From Bathynomus jamesi (taxonomy: Eukaryota > Arthropoda > Malacostraca > Isopoda > Cirolanidae), in NCBI GenBank assembly GCA_023014485.1, contig JAJOZX010009086.1, positions 99,308 through 163,307 on the forward strand: DNA of 64,000 nt. Reading direction: 5' to 3'. This document shows, piece after piece, positions 36,845 to 52,000 of the stretch (within the stretch, counting starts at the first letter, position 1; every line of letters begins with the position of its first letter). The position numbers and the translations under genes are program-made. Under the pieces are notes generated by a model, which worked only from the letters and a program-made list of their open reading frames with translations, was not told the DNA's origin and made no database searches.

Positions 36845-39800
36845 AGAACAACAGTATCGCCGATTCTACATTTTTGACGGCAATATCATTTCGTAATAGC
36901 ACATAAGCACAATTTTGAGTACATGACTGAGTACGTATTAATTTTGGTTCATTACAATTACGATTACAATTACCAATTAATTCACATTCACTTGTTGTTT
37001 AATTACACTTCCATTTTAAAGTACATTCTTACATGATAAATTAAATCATTACATTTAATTACAGTTTCACTGAAGTACATTACAAGTTATTATTAATTTA
37101 AAGTATTACAGTTAATTACAATTAAACAGTTACTATAACTTTTCGTTTTTACAGTGTTTCATATTAATAGACAATTAAGATGTTAGAAATATAATACAAA
37201 GTACATGGCACTTACGAGATAATTTATTTACGAAATAATATGTTATAATGTTATGAATTTGAAATCAGAGCGGACGGAGGCATCTGATCTTTGAGGCGCT
37301 CGAATCTGCTGTCGTGAGTGGAATTTTATAACTTCTTAACTCAGCATTTCTGAGTTCAACTCGGGAGGTCTATAATTAAAAATAAAAATGAAAAAAATAA
37401 TACGAGAACGTTTTTTCGCGTTCTCGAACGAACTGCGAAAGTTTTGCATTTCATGATTGACACGAGTAAACATAGACTGATAAGTTGATAGGGCATAAGT
37501 AGACAATAGGTAGATGAATGAATAAGTAATAAAATTAATAAAGGATAGCGGTCAAGAAAGAACATGAATGTAAGAATGAGTATGGTTCAATAATAATGTT
37601 TATGCTACATAACATATAAATAATGACTTCTATAGAGTGTTTAGTCCTTAGGGAAATAAATGACGGGAAAATGTGACGTCATAGTTATTGAATTTTTACG
37701 TATAGTACAAATCATTGTTAGGAAGATTTACAAGAACGAATTAGAGACACAGAGTGGGAAACGTAAAGAGAATAAAGTTATTTTGTGACGTCATAGTGTA
37801 TAAGTCATTATTAGAAAGATGAATTAGAAAAATACAGGAATGAATAAAGACGTACAAATCGAAATTCTATCCAAAACTCGCTTATGTGATTTTTGGTTTC
37901 TTATGTAAAAATGGACAATGAATTCATATAATGATGGTGTAGGAATTGTTCATTGTTCACTTTTTACATTACTCTCCTCTTTTAAAAATGATATTTATAC
38001 AATAATTTAATAGGGTACCATTAATACAATACAAATGAGAAAATAACATCCTAACAGGGTACCATTAATACAATACAATGAGAAAATAACATCCTAACAG
38101 GGTACCATTAGTTACAATACAAATTTTATACAGAACGATTTCGCGTGGTCGAGTACAATGCAGAGTATCCAAATTTTTAAAATGACACTTGCTTACAAAA
38201 TATAAAAAATCAAAGATTGATACTTTAGTTTAGACAAACATTTAATAGGATTAATACATTAATTTAGACAACCAATTAAGTTAGACAAACAAGGATATGG
38301 TTAAATTTTTTTTAGAATTTTTTTTTTTTTTTTCTGTGGGGAAAATTACATTCATAATGAATAGGAAAAAGGGAAAAATATAAATCGTACAATCTATAAG
38401 CTAATTTTTATTGACTAGTGTAGGTAAAAATAGAATTACGTAATGGATGATGTATAGACCTGTGGTCTAGTGTGTATTTATGTTTATTGGGTACAAAGTG
38501 TGTATTTTATAAGTTCGAGAGACATTAGCTGAGAGGATTGTTAAATTAACTGAATAAATGCATGAGCAAGATATATTAGGAAGCAAAAATGATTAAGATT
38601 ATATAGCATAGTTTGCACTTACGTAATGAAATAGTTTTATTGTGATATTCAATGATTTTAGCATAAGGTTTGTATATATATAGTATATATATAGTGTGCA
38701 TGCATTTTTATTGACTGTTGTAGGTACAAATCGAATTACGTAGTGGATGATGTATAGACCTGTGGTCAAATGTGTGTTTATGTTTATTGGGTACAAAGTG
38801 TGTATTTTATAATTTCGAGACACAGATTAAATTCGACTACTAAATTCATAACCATATTCTGTAGTAGTATGTCAATTTGACTATAATTTTCGTTTGATAC
38901 CTTACAAATGGTACAATAACAATTTAAGGACAGTTACTCACGATTAATTGAACAAAAGAAAAATAAAAATACAAATTAAAAAATATAAATCAATTATGCA
39001 TTTCAACGAGCTAAATACAATTTTATAATATTCTAAAAAATAAAAGTAAATCGAGCCATAGATGAGTTTCGACTAAGAATAAAAAAGTTATTGAAATGGA
39101 AGGGAAGCATTTCGAACAATCTTTTCTTTTAATAATTTCAATTGAATTTTACATTAAAAATTATTTTTATATAATAAAAAAATATTAAAAAGGTTTAATA
39201 ATTTTTGCAGGTTAAGTAGAAAAATCATACTCTTTCGTTGAATGTTGATAGAATTTGAATTATTTGATATTTTAAAAAGCAGAGATTGCTTGTCACACTA
39301 CTTAGAACAAAATTAAAAAAAGTTGGAACAAAACGGAGGGACGGCATGTTCCTCATATACATTACGATAATTATCCAAATCGTTACAACCTTTGTACAAA
39401 TAATAAATTACATAACTATATATTTATATACATAACAATGCATGAAAAGGGAAAGACAAATCAGTGAATTTCCGTCTTACAAACAAAGAAAAAAGGTTAA
39501 ACTAAAGACGCAAATCGGTCAATTCAGGTTGAATTTAATTCTCATTTAAAAAAAAAAAGGTTGAATTAAATTCTCTTGAACAACAAAAAAAAAGGTTGAA
39601 TTCAATTGACTGCATTGAAATGAATGGGTATTTGAAACTAACAGAGACTGCCTCAAAACAAAACTCTCTGACTTAAAACAAAACTCTCTGACTTTGAATA
39701 AAACTCTGACTTCGAATCTAACTCTGACTTCGAATCTAACTCTGACTTCGAATCTAACTCTGACTTCGAATCTAACTATGACTTCGAATCTAACTATGAC

Positions 39801-41668
39801 TTCGAATCTAACTCTGACTTGAACTAAAACTGTCTGACTTCAAATAAAACTGTCTGACTTCAAATAAAACTCTCTGACTTGAACTCTATCAAGTATTTCT
39901 ATAAAAATCTCTGGGGCGGTTGGCCGTCTTGGCGCAACCTTCTGACTTGACCTCTTATCAAATATTCTGAAACTATCTGACTTGAACGCTTGTCAAGTAT
40001 TCTGAACTGTAACTTGAACTCTTATCAAGTATTCTTGAAACTTAACTGTCTAACTTGAAACTGCTTCAAGTATTTCTATAAATCTCTAAACTCTCTCTAA
40101 ACTCTGTAAACTCTCTCTCTCTTAATTTGCAAGTCAATTCAATTCAGTAATTGAAAAAAAATTTGCAAACAAAAAAATAAAAAATGTAAACAATATTTCA
40201 TTCTAATGTACGGGAAGGTACATAAAATAAAATTATTCTATACTGAATATAACAGTGAAAATAACTCTCTTGAAATTAACTCTTGAAATTAACTCTGTTA
40301 CAATTAACTCTGTTACAATTAACTCTGTTACAATTAACTCTCTGTGACTTTTAACCTTCTGACTTGACCTCTTATCAAATATTCTGAAACTATCTGACTT
40401 GAACGCTTGTCAAGTATTCTGAACTGTAACTTGAACTCTTATCAAGTATTCTTGAAACTTAACTGTCTAACTTGAAACTGCTTCAAGTATTTCTATAAAT
40501 CTCTAAACTCTCTCTAAACTCTGTAAACTCTCTCTCTCTCTTAATTTGCAAGTCAATTCAATTCAGTAATTGAAAAAAAATTTGCAAACAAAAAATAAAA
40601 AATGTAAACAATATTTCATTCTAATGTACGGGAAGGTACATAAAATAAAATTATTCTATACTGAATATACAGTGAAAATAACTCTCTTGAAATTAACTCT
40701 TGAAATTAACTCTGTTACAATTAACTCTGTTACAATTAACTCTGTTACAATTAACTCTGTTACAATTAACTCTCTGTGACTTTTAACTTTTGTGACTTTT
40801 AACTTTTGTGACTTTTAACTTTTGTGAAAATTACTGTTTCACTAAAAAAAATGTATCACTGGTGTCTGAAATGTTCACTGTGTTTCTTGTAAATTCTGAC
40901 TTAATATTCATTATTAACTGTTAATAATACTGACTTTTCAAGTGTTTATAAATTTCTTAAAAAAAACAAACTGTACTTAACAAAATTTCCTTGAGACGTG
41001 TCCTGAAGACGTCTTGCTGGCTACTTCTTCTTGGATGAAAACTAGGCGTGGAGAACTTGGAGTCGTGACACACCGATTCAAGGGTGGATGTTACGAACTA
41101 GAAGTCGTGACACGCCGGTCAACTGGTTTTATCCTGATGCAGGGTAATTTCTATCTTGGCCAAAGAGTGGCCTCTTCTTAAAATCATCTTCTTCTTAAAA
41201 TAATCTTCTCATCCTGATGCAGGGTAATTTCTATCTTGGCCAAAGAGTGGCCTCTTCTTAAAATCATCTTCTTAAAATAATCTTCTCATCCTGGCAATAG
41301 GGCGCCAACTTTTGTTTATCCTGGCTATAGGGTCGCAAGCTGTTTTAGAATCTTCTTATCTTCTTCTTCTTCTTATCCTGGCTGGGTCTGGGGTGTCTCG
41401 TATAGACGAGGCGTTCTTGTTAAGGGGCAAGGGGCCTCTGCCCCCTCCCCGCAGCGAGGCTGCTAATCAAGGAGTCCCAATGAAGTAGAGCCTTGCTTGA
41501 AGTGTCTTGACTGAAGTCGCTAATCAGAAGTGAAGTAATTTTACAAGTACAGTATAATATAGTCTAAATGTTTGGGGGAGACAATCGAAGGTTAAGTTTC
41601 CCCCCTTTTTAAACACATAATCAGATGTTTTTTGAAAGATTTCAACTAAAAAAAATATAAATAAAAAA
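36845..41668. repeat. Unit 7 (4824 bp)
   Basis: Core-type unit, almost identical to unit 5. Single-base losses occur at about 37370 (GGTCTATAAT), 38843 and 40672. Confidence 0.95.
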
Positions 41669-44600
41669 GAACAACAGTATCGCCGATTCTACATTTTTGA
41701 CGGCAATATCATTTCGTAATAGCACATAAGCACAATTTTGAGTACATGACTGAGTACGTATTAATTTTGGTTCATTACAATTACGATTACAATTACCAAT
41801 TAATTCACATTCACTTGTTGTTTAATTACACTTCCATTTTAAAGTACATTCTTACATGATAAATTAAATCATTACATTTAATTACAGTTTCACTGAAGTA
41901 CATTACAAGTTATTATTAATTTAAAGTATTACAGTTAATTACAATTAAACAGTTACTATAACTTTTCGTTTTTACAGTGTTTCATATTAATAGACAATTA
42001 AGATGTTAGAAATATAATACAAAGTACATGGCACTTACGAGATAATTTATTTACGAAATAATATGTTATAATGTTATGAATTTGAAATCAGAGCGGACGG
42101 AGGCATCTGATCTTTGAGGCGCTCGAATCTGCTGTCGTGAGTGGAATTTTATAACTTCTTAACTCAGCATTTCTGAGTTCAACTCGGGAGGTCATATAAT
42201 TAAAAATAAAAATGAAAAAAATAATACGAGAACGTTTTTTCGCGTTCTCGAACGAACTGCGAAAGTTTTGCATTTCATGATTGACACGAGTAAACATAGA
42301 CTGATAAGTTGATAGGGCATAAGTAGACAATAGGTAGATGAATGAATAAGTAATAAAATTAATAAAGGATAGCGGTCAAGAAAGAACATGAATGTAAGAA
42401 TGAGTATGGTTCAATAATAATGTTTATGCTACATAACATATAAATAATGACTTCTATAGAGTGTTTAGTCCTTAGGGAAATAAATGACGGGAAAATGTGA
42501 CGTCATAGTTATTGAATTTTTACGTATAGTACAAATCATTGTTAGGAAGATTTACAAGAACGAATTAGAGACACAGAGTGGGAAACGTAAAGAGAATAAA
42601 GTTATTTTGTGACGTCATAGTGTATAAGTCATTATTAGAAAGATGAATTAGAAAAATACAGGAATGAATAAAGACGTACAAATCGAAATTCTATCCAAAA
42701 CTCGCTTATGTGATTTTTGGTTTCTTATGTAAAAATGGACAATGAATTCATATAATGATGGTGTAGGAATTGTTCATTGTTCACTTTTTACATTACTCTC
42801 CTCTTTTAAAAATGATATTTATACAATAATTTAATAGGGTACCATTAATACAATACAAATGAGAAAATAACATCCTAACAGGGTACCATTAATACAATAC
42901 AATGAGAAAATAACATCCTAACAGGGTACCATTAGTTACAATACAAATTTTATACAGAACGATTTCGCGTGGTCGAGTACAATGCAGAGTATCCAAATTT
43001 TTAAAATGACACTTGCTTACAAAATATAAAAAATCAAAGATTGATACTTTAGTTTAGACAAACATTTAATAGGATTAATACATTAATTTAGACAACCAAT
43101 TAAGTTAGACAAACAAGGATATGGTTAAATTTTTTTTAGAATTTTTTTTTTTTTTCTGTGGGGAAAATTACATTCATAATGAATAGGAAAAAGGGAAAAA
43201 TATAAATCGTACAATCTATAAGCTAATTTTTATTGACTAGTGTAGGTAAAAATAGAATTACGTAATGGATGATGTATAGACCTGTGGTCTAGTGTGTATT
43301 TATGTTTATTGGGTACAAAGTGTGTATTTTATAAGTTCGAGAGACATTAGCTGAGAGGATTGTTAAATTAACTGAATAAATGCATGAGCAAGATATATTA
43401 GGAAGCAAAAATGATTAAGATTATATAGCATAGTTTGCACTTACGTAATGAAATAGTTTTATTGTGATATTCAATGATTTTAGCATAAGGTTTGTATATA
43501 TATAGTATATATATAGTGTGCATGCATTTTTATTGACTGTTGTAGGTACAAATCGAATTACGTAGTGGATGATGTATAGACCTGTGGTCAAATGTGTGTT
43601 TATGTTTATTGGGTACAAAGTGTGTATTTTATAATTTCGAGACACAGATTAAATTCGACTACTAAAATTCATAACCATATTCTGTAGTAGTATGTCAATT
43701 TGACTATAATTTTCGTTTGATACCTTACAAATGGTACAATAACAATTTAAGGACAGTTACTCACGATTAATTGAACAAAAGAAAAATAAAAATACAAATT
43801 AAAAAATATAAATCAATTATGCATTTCAACGAGCTAAATACAATTTTATAATATTCTAAAAAATAAAAGTAAATCGAGCCATAGATGAGTTTCGACTAAG
43901 AATAAAAAAGTTATTGAAATGGATAAAGACGTACAAATCGAAATTCTATCCAAAACTCGCTTATGTGATTTTTGGTTTCTTATGTAAAAATGGACAATGA
44001 ATTCATATAATGATGGTGTAGGAATTGTTCATTGTTCACTTTTTACATTACTCTCCTCTTTTAAAAATGATATTTATACAATAATTTAATAGGGTACCAT
44101 TAATACAATACAAATGAGAAAATAACATCCTAACAGGGTACCATTAATACAATACAATGAGAAAATAACATCCTAACAGGGTACCATTAGTTACAATACA
44201 AATTTTATACAGAACGATTTCGCGTGGTCGAGTACAATGCAGAGTATCCAAATTTTTAAAATGACACTTGCTTACAAAATATAAAAAATCAAAGATTGAT
44301 ACTTTAGTTTAGACAACATTTAATAGGATTAATACATTAATTTAGACAACCAATTAAGTTAGACAAACAAGGATATGGTTAAATTTTTTTTAGAATTTTT
44401 TTTTTTTTTTGTGGGGAAAATTACATTCATAATGAATAGGAAAAAGGGAAAAATATAAATCGTACAATCTATAAGCTAATTTTTTTGACTAGTGTAGGTA
44501 AAAATAGAATTACGTAATGGATGATGTATAGACCTGTGGTCTAGTGTGTATTTATGTTTATTGGGTACAAAGTGTGTATTTTATAAGTTCGAGAGACATT

Positions 44601-47600
44601 AGCTGAGAGGATTGTTAAATTAACTGAATAAATGCATGAGCAAGATATATTAGGAAGCAAAAAATGATTAAGATTATATAGCATAGTTTGCACTTACGTA
44701 ATGAAATAGTTTTATTGTGATATTCAATGATTTTAGCATAAGGTTTGTATATATATAGTATATATATAGTGTGCATGCATTTTTATTGACTGTTGTAGGT
44801 ACAAATCGAATTACGTAGTGGATGATGTATAGACCTGTGGTCAAATGTGTGTTTATGTTTATTGGGTACAAAGTGTGTATTTTATAATTTCGAGACACAG
44901 ATTAAATTCGACTACTAAAATTCATAACCATATTCTGTAGTAGTATGTCAATTGACTATAATTTTCGTTTGATACCTTACAAATGGTACAATAACAATTT
45001 AAGGACAGTTACTCACGATTAATTGAACAAAAGAAAAATAAAATACAAATTAAAAAATATAAATCAATTATGCATTTCAACGAGCTAAATACAATTTTAT
45101 AATATTCTAAAAAATAAAAGTAAATCGAGCCATAGATGAGTTTCGACTAAGAATAAAAAAGTTATTGAAATGGATAAGACGTACAAATCGAAATTCTATC
45201 CAAAACTCGCTTATGTGATTTTTGGTTTCTTATGTAAAAATGGACAATGAATTCATATAATGATGGTGTAGGAATTGTTCATTGTTCACTTTTACATTAC
45301 TCTCCTCTTTTAAAAATGATATTTATACAATAATTTAATAGGGTACCATTAATACAATACAAATGAGAAAATAACATCCTAACAGGGTACCATTAATACA
45401 ATACAATGAGAAAATAACATCCTAACAGGGTACCATTAGTTACAATACAAATTTTATACAGAACGATTTCGCGTGGTCGAGTACAATGCAGAGTATCCAA
45501 ATTTTTAAAATGACACTTGCTTACAAAATATAAAAAATCAAAGATTGATACTTTAGTTTAGACAAACATTTAATAGGATTAATACATTAATTTAGACAAC
45601 CAATTAAGTTAGACAAACAAGGATATGGTTAAATTTTTTTAGAATTTTTTTTTTTTTTTCTGTGGGGAAAATTACATTCATAATGAATAGGAAAAAGGGA
45701 AAAATATAAATCGTACAATCTATAAGCTAATTTTTATTGACTAGTGTAGGTAAAAATAGAATTACGTAATGGATGATGTATAGACCTGTGGTCTAGTGTG
45801 TATTTATGTTTATTGGGTACAAAGTGTGTATTTTATAAGTTCGAGAGACATTAGCTGAGAGGATTGTTAAATTAACTGAATAAATGCATGAGCAAGATAT
45901 ATTAGGAAGCAAAAATGATTAAGATTATATAGCATAGTTTGCACTTACGTAATGAAATAGTTTTATTGTGATATTCAATGATTTTAGCATAAGGTTTGTA
46001 TATATATAGTATATATATAGTGTGCATGCATTTTTATTGACTGTTGTAGGTACAAATCGAATTACGTAGTGGATGATGTATAGACCTGTGGTCAAATGTG
46101 TGTTTATGTTTATTGGGTACAAAGTGTGTATTTTATAATTTCGAGACACAGATTAAATTCGACTACTAAAATTCATAACCATATTCTGTAGTAGTATGTC
46201 AATTTGACTATAATTTTCGTTTGATACCTTACAAATGGTACAATAACAATTTAAGGACAGTTACTCACGATTAATTGAACAAAAGAAAATAAAAATACAA
46301 ATTAAAAAATATAAATCAATTATGCATTTCAACGAGCTAAATACAATTTTATAATATTCTAAAAAATAAAAGTAAATCGAGCCATAGATGAGTTTCGACT
46401 AAGAATAAAAAAGTTATTGAAATGGAAGGGAAGCATTTCGAAAATCTTTTCTTTTAATAATTTCAATTGAATTTTACATTAAAAATTATTTTTATATAAT
46501 AAAAAAAATATTAAAAAGGTTTAATAATTTTTGCAGGTTAAGTAGAAAAATCATACTCTTTCGTTGAATGTTGATAGAATTTGAATTATTTGATATTTTA
46601 AAAAGCAGAGATTGCTTGTCACACTACTTAGAACAAAAATTAAAAAAAGTTGGAACAAAACGGAGGGACGGCATGTTCCTCATATACATTACGATAATTA
46701 TCCAAATCGTTACAACCTTTGTACAAATAATAAATTACATAACTATATATTTATATACATAACAATGCATGAAAAGGGAAAGACAAATCAGTGAATTTCC
46801 GTCTTACAAACAAAGAAAAAAGGTTAAACTAAAGACGCAAATCGGTCAATTCAGGTTGAATTTAATTCTCATTTAAAAAAAAAAGGTTGAATTAAATTCT
46901 CTTGAACAACAAAAAAAAAGGTTGAATTCAATTGACTGCATTGAAATGAATGGGTATTTGAAACTAACAGAGACTGCCTCAAAACAAAACTCTCTGACTT
47001 AAAACAAAACTCTCTGACTTTGAATAAAACTCTGACTTCGAATCTAACTCTGACTTCGAATCTAACTCTGACTTCGAATCTAACTCTGACTTCGAATCTA
47101 ACTATGACTTCGAATCTAACTATGACTTCGAATCTAACTGACTTGAACTAAAACTGTCTGAACTAACTAAACTGTCTGACTTCAAATAAAACTGTCTGAC
47201 TTCAAATAAAACTCTCTGACTTGAACTCTATCAAGTATTTCTATAAAAATCTCTGGGGCGGTTGGCCGTCTTGGCGCAACCTTCTGACTTGACCTCTTAT
47301 CAATATTCTGAAACTATCTGACTTGAACGCTTGTCAAGTATTCTGAACTGTAACTTGAACTCTTATCAAGTATTCTTGAAACTTAACTGTCTAACTTGAA
47401 ACTGCTTCAAGTATTTCTATAAATCTCTAAACTCTCTCTAAACTCTGTAAACTCTCTCTCTCTTAATTTGCAAGTCAATTCAATTCAGTAATTGAAAAAA
47501 AATTTGCAAACAAAAAAATAAAAAATGTAAACAATATTTCATTCTAATGTACGGGAAGGTACATAAAATAAAATTATTCTATACTGAATATAACAGTGAA

Positions 47601-49004
47601 AATAACTCTCTTGAAATTAACTCTTGAAATTAACTCTGTTACAATTAACTCTGTTACAATTAACTCTGTTACAATTAACTCTCTGTGACTTTTAACCTTC
47701 TGACTTGACCTCTTATCAAATATTCTGAAACTATCTGACTTGAACGCTTGTCAAGTATTCTGAACTGTAACTTGAACTCTTATCAAGTATTCTTGAAACT
47801 TAACTGTCTAACTTGAAACTGCTTCAAGTATTTCTATAAATCTCTAAACTCTCTCTAAACTCTGTAAACTCTCTCTCTCTCTTAATTTGCAAGTCAATTC
47901 AATTCAGTAATTGAAAAAAATTTGCAAACAAAAAAATAAAAAATGTAAACAATATTTCATTCTAATGTACGGGAAGGTACATAAAATAAAATTATTCTAT
48001 ACTGAATATAACAGTGAAAATAACTCTCTTGAAATTAACTCTTGAAATTAACTCTGTTACAATTAACTCTGTTACAATTAACTCTGTTACAATTAACTCT
48101 GTTACAATTAACTCTCTGTGACTTTTAACTTTTGTGACTTTTAACTTTTGTGACTTTTAACTTTTGTGAAAATTACTGTTTCACTAAAAAAAATGTATCA
48201 CAGTGTCTGAAATGTTCACTGTGTTTCTTGTAAATTCTGACTTAATATTCATTTTAACTGTTAATAATACTGACTTTTCAAGTGTTTATAAATTTCTTAA
48301 AAAAAACAAACTGTACTTAACAAAATTTCCTTGAGACGTGTCCTGAAGACGTCTTGCTGGCTACTTCTTCTTGGATGAAAACTAGGCGTGGAGAACTTGG
48401 AGTCGTGACACACCGATTCAAGGGTGGATGTTACGAACTAGAAGTCGTGACACGCCGGTCAACTGGTTTTATCCTGATGCAGGGTAATTTCTATCTTGGC
48501 CAAAGAGTGGCCTCTTCTTAAAATCATCTTCTTCTTAAAATAATCTTCTCATCCTGATGCAGGGTAATTTCTATCTTGGCCAAAGAGTGGCCTCTTCTTA
48601 AAATCATCTTCTTAAAATAATCTTCTCATCCTGGCAATAGGGCGCCAACTTTTGTTTATCCTGGCTATAGGGTCGCAGCTGTTTTAGAATCTTCTTATCT
48701 TCTTCTTCTTCTTATCCTGGCTGGGTCTGGGGTGTCTCGTATAGACGAGGCGTTCTTGTTAAGGGGCAAGGGGCCTCTGCCCCCCCCCGCAGCGAGGCTG
48801 CTAATCAAGGAGTCCCAATGAAGTAGAGCCTTGCTTGAAGTGTCTTGACTGAAGTCGCTAATCAGAAGTGAAGTAATTTTACAAGTACAGTATAATATAG
48901 TCTAAATGTTTGGGGAGACAATCGAAGGTTAAGTTTCCCCCCTTTTTAAACACATAATCAGATGTTTTTTGAAAGATTTCAACTAAAAAAAATATAAATA
49001 AAAA
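41669..49004. repeat. Unit 8 (7336 bp), with triplicated segment
   Basis: A core unit enlarged by two extra copies of an internal 1.25 kb segment. It also has a local rearrangement near 47145-47175 (CTAACTGACTTGAAC, then CTGTCTGAACTAACTAAACTG) where other units have simple CTGTCTGACTTCAAAT repeats. Confidence 0.95.
42669..46426. repeat. 1.25 kb segment in three tandem copies
   Basis: Copies occupy 42669-43923, 43924-45174 and 45175-46426 (1255, 1251 and 1252 bases). Each starts TAA(A)GACGTACAAATCG and ends GTTATTGAAATGGA. Both internal joins have the same breakpoint, GAAATGGA next to TAAGAC/TAAAGAC, with at most one base of shared sequence. The segment lies between the second TGACGTCA site and the AAGGGAAGCATTTCG block and contains the GGGTACC triple repeat, the poly-T run and the 120 bp duplication. 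Confidence 0.96.
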
Positions 49005-52000
49005 AGAACAACAGTATCGCCGATTCTACATTTTTGACGGCAATATCATTTCGTAATAGCACATAAGCACAATTTTGAGTACATGACTGAGTACGTATTA
49101 ATTTTGGTTCATTACAATTACGATTACAATTACCAATTAATTCACATTCACTTGTTGTTTAATTACACTTCCATTTTAAAGTACATTCTTACATGATAAA
49201 TTAAATCATTACATTTAATTACAGTTTCACTGAAGTACATTACAAGTTATTATTAATTTAAAGTATTACAGTTAATTACAATTAAACAGTTACTATAACT
49301 TTTCGTTTTTACAGTGTTTCATATTAATAGACAATTAAGATGTTAGAATATAATACAAAGTACATGGCACTTACGAGATAATTTATTTACGAAATAATAT
49401 GTTATAATGTTATGAATTTGAAATCAGAGCGGACGGAGGCATCTGATCTTTGAGGCGCTCGAATCTGCTGTCGTGAGTGGAATTTTATAACTTCTTAACT
49501 CAGCATTTCTGAGTTCAACTCGGGAGGTCATATAATTAAAAATAAAAATGAAAAAAATAATACGAGAACGTTTTTTGCGTTCTCGAACGAACTGCGAAAG
49601 TTTTGCATTTCATGATTGACACGAGTAAACATAGACTGATAAGTTGATAGGGCATAAGTAGACAATAGGTAGATGAATGAATAAGTAATAAAATTAATAA
49701 AGGATAGCGGTCAAGAAAGAACATGAATGTAAGAATGAGTATGGTTCAATAATAATGTTTATGCTACATAACATATAAATAATGACTTCTATAGAGTGTT
49801 TAGTCCTTAGGGAAATAAATGACGGGAAAATGTGACGTCATAGTTATTGAATTTTTACGTATAGTACAAATCATTGTTAGGAAGATTTACAAGAACGAAT
49901 TAGAGACACAGAGTGGGAAACGTAAAGAGAATAAAGTTATTTTGTGACGTCATAGTGTATAAGTCATTATTAGAAAGATGAATTAGAAAAATACAGGAAT
50001 GAATAAAGACGTACAAATCGAAATTCTATCCAAAACTCGCTTATGTGATTTTTGGTTTCTTATGTAAAAATGGACAATGAATTCATATAATGATGGTGTA
50101 GGAATTGTTCATTGTTCACTTTTACATTACTCTCCTCTTTTAAAAATGATATTTATACAATAATTTAATAGGGTACCATTAATACAATACAAATGAGAAA
50201 ATAACATCCTAACAGGGTACCATTAATACAATACAATGAGAAAATAACATCCTAACAGGGTACCATTAGTTACAATACAAATTTTATACAGAACGATTTC
50301 GCGTGGTCGAGTACAATGCAGAGTATCCAAATTTTTAAAATGACACTTGCTTACAAAATATAAAAAATCAAAGATTGATACTTTAGTTTAGACAAACATT
50401 TAATAGGATTAATACATTAATTTAGACAACCAATTAAGTTAGACAAACAAGGATATGGTTAAATTTTTTTAGAATTTTTTTTTTTTTTCTGTGGGGAAAA
50501 TTACATTCATAATGAATAGGAAAAAGGGAAAAATATAAATCGTACAATCTATAAGCTAATTTTTATTGACTAGTGTAGGTAAAATAGAATTACGTAATGG
50601 ATGATGTATAGACCTGTGGTCTAGTGTGTATTTATGTTTATTGGGTACAAAGTGTGTATTTTATAAGTTCGAGAGACATTAGCTGAGAGGATTGTTAAAT
50701 TAACTGAATAAATGCATGAGCAAGATATATTAGGAAGCAAAAATGATTAAGATTATATAGCATAGTTTGCACTTACGTAATGAAATAGTTTTATTGTGAT
50801 ATTCAATGATTTTAGCATAAGGTTTGTATATATATAGTATATATATAGTGTGCATGCATTTTTATTGACTGTTGTAGGTACAAATCGAATTACGTAGTGG
50901 ATGATGTATAGACCTGTGGTCAAATGTGTGTTTATGTTTATTGGGTACAAAGTGTGTATTTTATAATTTCGAGACACAGATTAAATTCGACTACTAAAAT
51001 TCATAACCATATTCTGTAGTAGTATGTCAATTTGACTATAATTTTCGTTTGATACCTTACAAATGGTACAATAACAATTTAAGGACAGTTACTCACGATT
51101 AATTGAACAAAAGAAAAAAAAAATACAAATTAAAAAATATAAATCAATTATGCATTTCAACGAGCTAAATACAATTTTATAATATTCTAAAAAATAAAAG
51201 TAAATCGAGCCATAGATGAGTTTCGACTAAGAATAAAAAAGTTATTGAAATGGAAGGGAAGCATTTCGAACAATCTTTTCTTTAATAATTTCAATTGAAT
51301 TTTACATTAAAAATTATTTTTATATAATAAAAAAAATATTAAAAAGGTTTAATAATTTTTGCAGGTTAAGTAGAAAAATCATACTCTTTCGTTGAATGTT
51401 GATAGAATTTGAATTATTTGATATTTTAAAAAGCAGAGATTGCTTGTCACACTACTTAGAACAAAATTAAAAAAAGTTGGAACAAAACGGAGGGACGGCA
51501 TGTTCCTCATATACATTACGATAATTATCCAAATCGTTACAACCTTTGTACAAATAATAAATTACATAACTATATATTTATATACATAACAATGCATGAA
51601 AAGGGAAAGACAAATCAGTGAATTTCCGTCTTACAAACAAAGAAAAAAGGTTAAACTAAAGACGCAAATCGGTCAATTCAGGTTGAATTTAATTCTCATT
51701 TAAAAAAAAAAAGGTTGAATTAAATTCTCTTGAACAACAAAAAAAAGGTTGAATTCAATTGACTGCATTGAAATGAATGGGTATTTGAAACTAACAGAGA
51801 CTGCCTCAAAACAAAACTCTCTGACTTAAAACAAAACTCTCTGACTTTGAATAAAACTCTGACTTCGAATCTAACTCTGACTTCGAATCTAACTCTGACT
51901 TCGAATCTAACTCTGACTTCGAATCTAACTATGACTTCGAATCTAACTATGACTTCGAATCTAACTCTGACTTGAACTAAAACTGTCTGACTTCAAATAA

